Translations under genes and position numbers: made by a program
Assembly: GCF_021026345.1 (NCBI RefSeq)
Contig: NZ_JAJNCZ010000001.1
Span: 558,001-622,000 of the forward strand
Origin: Rhizobium sp. GN54
Lineage (GTDB): Bacteria > Pseudomonadota > Alphaproteobacteria > Rhizobiales > Rhizobiaceae
Direction: 5' to 3'
DNA length: 64,000 nt
Part shown: positions 57,982 to 64,000 of the stretch, in pieces
How positions within the stretch are numbered: the stretch's first letter is position 1
How the letters are laid out: each line of letters starts with the position of its first letter
The notes under the pieces: model-generated
What the model saw: the letters and a program-made list of their open reading frames with translations, nothing else
Told to the model about the DNA's origin: nothing
Databases searched by the model: none

Positions 57982-60900
57982 ATGGCGACAATCCTTTTTC
58001 AGGCGGCGGGCGCTGCGCTTGGCGGCGTCTTCGGGCCGATCGGGGCGATCGCGGGGCGGGCGGTCGGTGCGCTGGCGGGTTCGGCGGTGGACCGTGCGCT
58101 GATCGGCGGATCCTCGACCGTCACCGGGGCGAGGCTGCAGGACGGACGCATTCCCGGCGCCGACGAGGGGGCGGGGATCGTCCGCGTCTACGGCACGGCC
58201 CGCGTCGGCGGCACGCTGATCTGGGCCACGCGCTTCGAGGAGGAGGTGACCTCCGAGCGCGCCGGCGGCAAGGCGACCGGGCCGCGCGTCGAGACCTACA
58301 GCTATTTCGGCAACTTCGCCGTCGGCATCTGCGAGGGACCGATCGCGGGCATCCGCCAGGTCTGGGCGGACGGGCGCGAACTGGACCTGACGGAGCTGCC
58401 GATGCGCCTCTACCGGGGCGATGAGGACCAGTTGCCCGATCCGCTGATCGAGGCCAGGCAGGGGGCGGGTAACGCGCCGGCCTATCGCGGGCTCGCCTAT
58501 GCGGTGTTCGAGCGGCTGCCGCTGGACAGTTTCGGCAACCGCATTCCGATCCTGCAATTCGAGGTGCTGCGGCCGACGGGCACGCTGGAGAACAGGATCC
58601 GGGCGGTGACGATCATCCCCGGCTCCAGCGAGCACGGCTACGATCCGCGGCTCGTGACCGAGCGGCTCGGCGCCGGCGAGGGGCGCAACATCAACCGCAA
58701 CAACAGGATCGCCGCGACCGACTGGACGGCCTCGATCGACGAATTGCAGGCGCTCTGCCCCAACCTCGAGCGGGTGGCGCTCGTGGTCGCCTGGTTCGGC
58801 ACCGACCTTCGGGCCGGCCATTGCCGGATCGTGCCGGGGGTGGAGGTGGCCGCGCGCAGCGAGGAGAGCCGGCCCTGGGCGGTGAGCGGGATCGGCCGCG
58901 GGCAGGCGCATGTCGTCAGCGAGAGCGGCGGCGGCCCGGCCTATGGCGGCACCCCCTCGGACGAAAGCGTCGTGGCCGCGATCGCCGACCTCAGGCGCCG
59001 CGGGCTGAAGGTCTATCTCTATCCGTTCATGCTGATGGACGTGGCGGCGGGCAACGACCTGCCCGACCCCTATGGCGCAACGGGGCAGGCGGCCTATCCC
59101 TGGCGCGGGCGCATCACCTGCCATCCGGCGACCGGCCAGCCCGCAAGCGCCGACCGGACGGCTGCGGCGCGTGCGCAGGTCGAGGCCTTCTGCGGCGAGG
59201 CGGCGACGGACGATTTTACCGTTTCGGGGACAACGGTCGTCTCGGGCGCGGGCGACGAGGGCTACCGCCGGATGGTGCTGCACTATGCGCTGCTGGCCGA
59301 GGCCGCGGGCGGCGTCGACGGCTTCATCATCGGCTCGGAACTGCGGGGGCTGACGCAGGTGCGCGACGAGACGGGCGCATTTCCTTTCGTCGAGGTGCTG
59401 TGCGACCTCGCCGCCGACGTGCGCGCGATCGTCGGGCCGCAGACGAAGCTCACCTATGGCGCCGACTGGAGCGAGTATTTCGGCTACCATCCGGCCGACG
59501 GCAGCGGCGAGGTGCACTTCAACCTCGACCCGCTCTGGGCGTCCGCGGCGATCGACGCGATCGGCATCGACAACTACATGCCGCTCTCCGATTGGCGCGA
59601 CGGCGATGCGGTCGCCGGCAATCCGGACGGCTTTCGCCTCGCCGACGACGCGGCGGCCATGCGCGGCCAGATCGCTGCCGGGGAGGGCTACGACTGGTAC
59701 TATGCGAGCCCGGCCGACCGGCAGGCACGGCTGCGCTCGCCGATCACCGACGGCATGGCCGGACGGGACTGGCTCTATCGCTACAAGGATCTTGAGGGCT
59801 GGTGGACCAACCCTCACCGTGAACGCGCGGGCGGGGCGGAACTGCCGGAGCCGACGTCCTGGCAGCCGCGCTCCAAGCCGATCTGGTTCACCGAACTCGG
59901 CTGCCCGGCGGTCGACAAGGGGGCGAACCAGCCGAACGTCTTCACCGACCCGAAGAGCGCGGAGAACGCGTTGCCCTATTTTTCCGCCGGCGGCCGCGCG
60001 GACGCGATGCAGCGGCGGTTTCTGGACGCCCATCTCGGCTGGTGGCGCGGAGAGGGGCCGGAGCCCGGCATGGTCGATCCGGACCACATCTTCCTCTGGA
60101 CCTGGGACGCGCGGCCCTATCCGGCCTTTCCCGAGAACGACGCGCTCTGGGCCGACGGCCACAACTGGCAGCTCGGCCATTGGCTGAACGGGCGGCTGGG
60201 GGCGACGACGGTTGCCGACGCGATCGCGGCGATCCTGAGCGACCACGGCTTTTCGGACTTCGACGTCTCCAGGGTGGGCGGCGATCTCGTGGGGCTGGTG
60301 CAGGCCGAACCGGGCTCGGCGCGCAGCCTGCTGGAGCCGCTAATGGCGGCCTTCCAGATCGACGCGGTGGAGGAGGGCGCGACGCTCGTCTTCCGCTCGC
60401 GGCTGCGGGCGGCGCTGCCGGCGATCGAAATCGACGTTCTGGCCGAACGCCCGGACGAGACCGCATTCGAGGAGGTGCGCGGCCACGGCAGCGAATTCGC
60501 CGGCGAGGCGGTGCTGGACCATCTCTCCGACACGGCCGCCTATCAGCGGGTGACCGCACGCTCGCGCCGGACGACGGCTGAAAACGACCGGGTGCTGCGG
60601 CTGTCGCTGCCGGCGGTGCTGCATGGCGCGGCGGCGGTGGGCGCGGCGGAGGCGATGCTCAGGGACCATCGCGCCGGCATGCGGCGGCTGACCTTCCGCC
60701 TGCCGCCGAACGCGCTCTCGGTGATGCCGGGCGACGTCGTGCGGCTCGCCGACGGGCCGGACGGGCGCTTCGTCGTCACGCGCGTGACCGAGGGCGAGGT
60801 CCGCGAGATCGAGGCGCAGAGTTTCGCCGGCGGCGACATCAATGCGCCGGTGCCCTTTGCCCGCCAGTCGGCACGCTCGGCTGCGGGGCTGGAGGCGGCG

Positions 60901-61830
60901 GCCTTCCTGCCGGACGTGCAATTGCTCGACCTGCCGGCATTCGAGGCGGGGCCGGAGGAGAGCTTCGCCCGCGTCGCCGTCCTTGCCAGCCCCTGGCGGC
61001 CGGTGCTGGTCTCCTCCTCGCCGGGAGCGGACGGATACGCGCCGCGCGTGCGGCTGGAGCGGCCGGCGCGAATCGGGCGGCTTGCGGCGGACCTTTCGGC
61101 CGGCGCCTGGGGACGGTTCGACCGTGTCCAGGCGATCGAACTCGACCTGACCTTCGGCGCGCTGTCGACGAAGACGCGCAATGCCGTCCTCGGCGGTGAC
61201 AACAGGATCGCGGTCGCCGCTCCCTCGGGGCGCTGGGAGATCCTGGGCTTTCTCGAGGCGGAAGAGACGGCGCCGCGGCGCTGGCGGCTTGGCGGTCTCC
61301 TGCGCGGGCTTGCCGGCAGCGAGGACGCGATGGCCGAGGGACATCCGGCGGGCTCGGTGGCGGTGCTGCTGGACGCGGCGGTGCGGCCCCTGTCCCTGAC
61401 CGCCGACGAGGCCGGGCGGAGCTTCAATTTCATCGTCGAGGCGCGGGGTGCTGTGCAGGGGGGCGCACCGGTCGCCTTTGCCGGCGGCATGCGGGCGAGA
61501 ACGCCGCTTGCGCCGGTGCACCTGCGCGCCCGGCGGCGCGGCGACGGCGCCGTCCTCTTCTCCTGGACCCGGCGGGCGCGGCGCGATGCCGACGGCTGGG
61601 AGGGCTACGACATCCCGCTCGACGAGCCGTCCGAGGCCTACCGGCTGGAGATCCTCGCCGGCGGCGCGGTGGTGCGCTCCGTCGAGACCGACGGGCCCTT
61701 CCATACCTATGCGGCGGCCGACGAGACGCTGGACTTCGGCGCAGCACAGCCGGCGATCACCATCCGCGTGCGCCAGCTCGGGCTTTCGGTGCGCGACGGC
61801 ATGCCGGCGGAAAGAACCGTAACAACCTGA
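57982..61830 (+). CDS. GTA megatron/tail-tip host-specificity protein (gp15-like, TIM-barrel domain)
   Basis: A 1282-residue protein. Its N terminus (FQAAGAALGGVFGPIGAIAG) is followed by a tail-hub region (VYGTARVGGTLIWATRFEEE) and a GTA TIM-barrel-like domain at about 260-720 (DGFIIGSELRGLTQVRDETG, then IDAIGIDNYMPLSDWRDGDA, then PIWFTELGCPAVDKGANQPN). The C-terminal half has the phage_tail_3 type domain. This is the large baseplate protein that contacts the recipient surface and is the last structural gene in GTAs. It appears full length and unbroken, which argues against random decay of the cluster. Confidence 0.94.
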   Translation: MATILFQAAGAALGGVFGPIGAIAGRAVGALAGSAVDRALIGGSSTVTGARLQDGRIPGADEGAGIVRVYGTARVGGTLIWATRFEEEVTSERAGGKATGPRVETYSYFGNFAVGICEGPIAGIRQVWADGRELDLTELPMRLYRGDEDQLPDPLIEARQGAGNAPAYRGLAYAVFERLPLDSFGNRIPILQFEVLRPTGTLENRIRAVTIIPGSSEHGYDPRLVTERLGAGEGRNINRNNRIAATDWTASIDELQALCPNLERVALVVAWFGTDLRAGHCRIVPGVEVAARSEESRPWAVSGIGRGQAHVVSESGGGPAYGGTPSDESVVAAIADLRRRGLKVYLYPFMLMDVAAGNDLPDPYGATGQAAYPWRGRITCHPATGQPASADRTAAARAQVEAFCGEAATDDFTVSGTTVVSGAGDEGYRRMVLHYALLAEAAGGVDGFIIGSELRGLTQVRDETGAFPFVEVLCDLAADVRAIVGPQTKLTYGADWSEYFGYHPADGSGEVHFNLDPLWASAAIDAIGIDNYMPLSDWRDGDAVAGNPDGFRLADDAAAMRGQIAAGEGYDWYYASPADRQARLRSPITDGMAGRDWLYRYKDLEGWWTNPHRERAGGAELPEPTSWQPRSKPIWFTELGCPAVDKGANQPNVFTDPKSAENALPYFSAGGRADAMQRRFLDAHLGWWRGEGPEPGMVDPDHIFLWTWDARPYPAFPENDALWADGHNWQLGHWLNGRLGATTVADAIAAILSDHGFSDFDVSRVGGDLVGLVQAEPGSARSLLEPLMAAFQIDAVEEGATLVFRSRLRAALPAIEIDVLAERPDETAFEEVRGHGSEFAGEAVLDHLSDTAAYQRVTARSRRTTAENDRVLRLSLPAVLHGAAAVGAAEAMLRDHRAGMRRLTFRLPPNALSVMPGDVVRLADGPDGRFVVTRVTEGEVREIEAQSFAGGDINAPVPFARQSARSAAGLEAAAFLPDVQLLDLPAFEAGPEESFARVAVLASPWRPVLVSSSPGADGYAPRVRLERPARIGRLAADLSAGAWGRFDRVQAIELDLTFGALSTKTRNAVLGGDNRIAVAAPSGRWEILGFLEAEETAPRRWRLGGLLRGLAGSEDAMAEGHPAGSVAVLLDAAVRPLSLTADEAGRSFNFIVEARGAVQGGAPVAFAGGMRARTPLAPVHLRARRRGDGAVLFSWTRRARRDADGWEGYDIPLDEPSEAYRLEILAGGAVVRSVETDGPFHTYAAADETLDFGAAQPAITIRVRQLGLSVRDGMPAERTVTT

Positions 61831-61847
61831 GATGAAAGGGAAATTCC

Positions 61848-62057
61848 ATGGAGACGGAGACCAAGGTCTGGTATTTGTCGCGAACGGTCTGGGGCGGCAT
61901 ACTGGCGATCGCAGCCTCGGTGCTCAATCTGGCCGGAACAGAGATCAGCGGGGCCGACCAGGCCGAGCTGGCGGACAAAATGACGGCGCTGATGGCGGCT
62001 GCGGGCGGGATCGTCGCGGTTGCAGGACGGCTTGCCGCCAGCAGGCGGTTGCGCTGA
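61848..62057 (+). CDS. Holin-like small membrane protein
   Basis: A 69-residue protein starting METETKVWYLSRTVWGGILA. It has two hydrophobic helices (about 14-30 and 48-62) joined by a polar loop (GTEISGADQAELADKM) and a basic C terminus (GRLAASRRLR). This is the build of small prophage holins. The ATG has a GAAAGGGAAATT site. It follows the tip-protein gene by 17 bases. With the lysin at 46038 it would make a complete lysis pair, although no biochemical proof exists. Confidence 0.7.
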   Translation: METETKVWYLSRTVWGGILAIAASVLNLAGTEISGADQAELADKMTALMAAAGGIVAVAGRLAASRRLR

Positions 62058-62132
62058 GGGGCGGCCGGTCGCGGGGAAATCATCGACACATTCATTTGCC
62101 ATTCAGCGTCGTTGCGTTAATTCTGACGCCAC

Positions 62133-62168
62133 GTTGTAAGTGTCATCGAAGTTGTTAGTGCCATCGAA
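62133..62168 (+). promoter_or_regulatory. 18-bp tandem direct repeat upstream of feuN
   Basis: GTTGTAAGTGTCATCGAA (62133-62150) is followed at once by GTTGTTAGTGCCATCGAA (62151-62168), matching at 16 of 18 positions. It ends nine bases before the ATG at 62178 (three before the alternative GTG at 62172). Two head-to-tail half sites are the usual target form of OmpR-family regulators such as FeuP, though their spacing is commonly 10-11 bp, so the 18-bp period is unusual. An operator role is inferred. Confidence 0.55.
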
Positions 62169-62177
62169 AGTGTGTCC

Positions 62178-62423
62178 ATGACCTCGCCCATCATCATCGC
62201 TGCGACAGCGGCCAGCATGGCGTTCCTCGCGCCGCCGGCCGGGGACCGCATGCAGACGGTTGCCGCCGATTGCAGCGACGCGGCGCGCCAGGTCATGGCC
62301 GAAACGGGCGGCGAACTGCTGTCGGCGCAGCCGCGCAACGGCGTCTGCGTGGTCACCGTGCTGGTGCCGGGCAAGGGCAATGCGCGGCCGCGCAAGATCA
62401 CCGTACGCGTGCCGATGGAGTAG
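62178..62423 (+). CDS. feuN: FeuN-like periplasmic modulator of FeuPQ
   Basis: An 81-residue small exported protein (83 from an in-frame GTG at 62172). A signal-like segment (SPIIIAATAASMAFLAPPAG) is followed by a compact domain with two cysteines (VAADCSDAARQVMAETGGEL, NGVCVVTVLVPG) and a basic end (PRKITVRVPME). Position directly upstream of feuPQ and size agree with S. meliloti FeuN, a periplasmic inhibitor of FeuQ signalling that is essential there. The two cysteines may form a disulfide. No other function is evident. Confidence 0.8.
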   Translation: MTSPIIIAATAASMAFLAPPAGDRMQTVAADCSDAARQVMAETGGELLSAQPRNGVCVVTVLVPGKGNARPRKITVRVPME

Positions 62424-62576
62424 CCGGACGGCCGGCGGATCCGAAGAAATGCGGCCGCAAAAGCATCTGGCTGTTTGCGCCCGCGACGTGCGACAATAGA
62501 AGAACGCAAGGCGCGCAGGGCGATTCCCCGGGGTTGGCGGCGCGCTTGAAGGGGTGAAGGGAAGGGAAGCCGACAG

Positions 62577-63248
62577 ATGCGCATTCTCGTTGTCGAGGAC
62601 GACGAAAACCTCAACCGGCAGCTTGCCGAGGCGCTGAAGGAGGCCGGCTATGTGGTCGACCAGGCCCATGACGGCGAGGAGGGGCACTATCTCGGCGATG
62701 CCGAACCCTATGATGCGGTGATCCTCGATATCGGCCTGCCGGAGATGGACGGCATCACCGTCCTTGAGAAATGGCGGGCGGACGGCAAGCGCATGCCGGT
62801 GCTGCTCTTGACGGCACGCGACCGCTGGAGCGACAAGGTCGCCGGCATCGACGCGGGCGCCGACGACTACGTGGCCAAGCCCTTCCATGTCGAGGAAGTA
62901 CTGGCGCGGATCCGCGCACTGATCCGGCGCGCCGCCGGCCATGCGAGCTCCGAGATCGTCTGCGGTCCGGTCCGGCTCGATACCAAGGGCTCGAAGGCGA
63001 CGGTCAACGGCGTGGCGCTCAAGCTGACCTCGCACGAGTACCGCCTGCTTTCCTACCTCATGCACCATATGGGCCAGGTGGTCTCGCGCACGGAACTGGT
63101 GGAGCACATGTACGACCAGGATTTCGACCGCGACAGCAACACCATCGAAGTTTTTGTCGGCCGGCTTCGCAAGAAGATCGGCGTCGACCTGATCGAGACC
63201 GTGCGCGGCCTCGGCTACCGCATGCAAGCGCCCGGCGATGGCCGCTAG
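62577..63248 (+). CDS. feuP: OmpR-family response regulator FeuP
   Basis: A 223-residue response regulator. The receiver domain (MRILVVEDDENLNRQLAEAL) has its phospho-Asp at D51 (VILDIGLPEMDG), the Thr in LLLTARD and the Lys in VAKPFH. The winged-helix DNA-binding domain ends with EVFVGRLRKKIGVDLIETVR and GLGYRMQAP. Its stop overlaps the kinase start (63238). In S. meliloti FeuP activates genes for cyclic beta-1,2-glucan export, including ndvA, and is needed for symbiosis. FeuN is encoded just upstream. Confidence 0.9.
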   Translation: MRILVVEDDENLNRQLAEALKEAGYVVDQAHDGEEGHYLGDAEPYDAVILDIGLPEMDGITVLEKWRADGKRMPVLLLTARDRWSDKVAGIDAGADDYVAKPFHVEEVLARIRALIRRAAGHASSEIVCGPVRLDTKGSKATVNGVALKLTSHEYRLLSYLMHHMGQVVSRTELVEHMYDQDFDRDSNTIEVFVGRLRKKIGVDLIETVRGLGYRMQAPGDGR

Positions 63249-64000
63249 AGCGCAGGCGGGCGCGCGGTCGCTCACCTTCCGCGTGCTCCTGCTCGCCTCG
63301 CTGTGGTCGGCGGTGGCGCTGGTGGTGATCGCGCTTGTGATCTCGACGCTCTACCGGCGCAGCGCCGAGGGCGCCTTCCGCGACCTCCTGCGCGCCCAGC
63401 TCTACAACGTCATCAACTCCGTCTCCACCGACGAGAGCTTCCAGCTGACCGGCAGCCCGCAGCTCGGCGACCTGCGCTTTTCGCAGCCGCAGACGGGCTG
63501 GTACTGGATCGTCGAGCCGATCGGCGACAACTTCCCCTCCGAGCCGATGTCCTCGACCTCGCTCGGCTACGGCAGCATCCCGATCCCCGACACCGAGACC
63601 ATCCCCTTCGATACGCGCTACGAGCGCTACTATACGACCGAGGACACCTTCGGAAACCGGGTCGAGGTGGTCGAGACCGAGGTGGTGCTCGACCAGGACG
63701 GGCGCACGGCGCGCTTTCGCATCGCCGGCAACCGCAACGTGCTGGAAGACGACATCCGGGCCTTTTCCCGCAATCTCTACCTGGCGCTGGCCGGCTTCGG
63801 TTTCGGCAGCCTTTGCCTGAACGCGATCGCCATCCTGATCGGCCTGAAGCCGCTCGACCACGTGCGCAAGGCGCTGGAGCAGATCCGCGCCGGCCAGGCC
63901 GAGCAGCTGAGCGGCGCCTTCCCGCGGGAGATCCAGCCGCTGGCCAGCGAGGTCAACGCGCTGATCGACAGCAACCGCCGCATCATCGAGCGGGCGCGCA
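63238..64000 (+). CDS. feuQ: Sensor histidine kinase FeuQ, N-terminal part (continues beyond window)
   Basis: The frame is open from the ATG at 63238 to the end of the window, giving 254 residues. It overlaps feuP by eleven bases. It has a first transmembrane helix (LTFRVLLLASLWSAVALVVI), a periplasmic domain of about 140 residues (STDESFQLTGSPQLGDLRFS, ETEVVLDQDGRTARFRIAGN), a second transmembrane helix (LALAGFGFGSLCLNAIAILI) and the start of the HAMP and dimerisation region (IGLKPLDHVRKALEQIRAGQ). The catalytic domain lies outside the window. It senses a periplasmic signal, probably osmolarity-linked, and is held inactive by FeuN. Confidence 0.88.
   Translation, partial: MAARAQAGARSLTFRVLLLASLWSAVALVVIALVISTLYRRSAEGAFRDLLRAQLYNVINSVSTDESFQLTGSPQLGDLRFSQPQTGWYWIVEPIGDNFPSEPMSSTSLGYGSIPIPDTETIPFDTRYERYYTTEDTFGNRVEVVETEVVLDQDGRTARFRIAGNRNVLEDDIRAFSRNLYLALAGFGFGSLCLNAIAILIGLKPLDHVRKALEQIRAGQAEQLSGAFPREIQPLASEVNALIDSNRRIIERAR

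Noticed and set aside
57391-60246. A 951-residue minus-strand open frame in the GTA cluster
   Set aside because: It is antisense to the gp15-like gene and crosses the type B repeats; no domain or ribosome site.

Overview
The window is high-GC chromosomal DNA from an alphaproteobacterium of the order Hyphomicrobiales, most likely family Rhizobiaceae (Sinorhizobium, Rhizobium, Shinella or a relative). The pointers are an lpsL-rkpK pair (UDP-glucuronate epimerase and UDP-glucose dehydrogenase), a feuN-feuP-feuQ signalling locus, a CyaC-like adenylate cyclase, several small families typical of this order (DUF1491, DUF2336, DUF6107), and dense intergenic GC-rich palindromic repeats of the kind common in rhizobial genomes. 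The genus cannot be fixed by reading alone. No tRNA, rRNA, integrase, transposase or CRISPR array was found.

Layout. 1-15.7 kb: the end of a histidine kinase gene, a peptidoglycan-binding membrane protein, an RTX calcium-binding protein, small conserved proteins, a DUF1254/DUF1214 pair, a class A penicillin-binding protein, a YcgN-type cysteine-cluster protein, a nitrilase-fold amidohydrolase, a GT32 glycosyltransferase, an AadA-like nucleotidyltransferase and a secreted polysaccharide lyase. 15.8-26.4 kb: surface-glycan genes. These are a GT4/deacetylase pair, then a leftward block of three glycosyltransferases, a catalytically dead ABC-type protein and a cyclic-nucleotide-binding protein. 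26.4-32.4 kb: a complete peptide-type ABC importer operon. 32.5-42.4 kb: a second polysaccharide lyase, two class III adenylate cyclases (one with a CyaC-like redox anchor), and enzymes making UDP-glucuronate and UDP-galacturonate. Cyclic-nucleotide production, a cyclic-nucleotide-binding protein and glycan metabolism therefore lie within 25 kb of each other, which suggests but does not prove a link.

43.4-62.1 kb holds a gene transfer agent (GTA)-type cluster in the order known from Rhodobacter capsulatus GTA: candidate small terminase, large terminase, portal, DUF6107, prohead protease, capsid, connector, adaptor, tail terminator, tail tube, tail chaperones, a short tape measure, gp12-, gp13- and gp14-like proteins and the giant gp15-like tip protein. 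It carries its own GH19-like lysin and a holin-like gene, and no integration, repressor or replication genes. The cluster is peppered with repeats: a four-copy 215-bp tandem array, heptanucleotide arrays, and palindromes, one of them in frame with the terminase. The tail-chaperone overlap has a well-placed -1 slippery heptamer, and the downstream frame has no usable start codon ahead of its conserved part.

62.1-64 kb: feuN, feuP and the first part of feuQ, the two-component system with a small periplasmic inhibitor that controls cyclic-glucan export in Sinorhizobium meliloti. An 18-bp tandem repeat lies directly in front of feuN.
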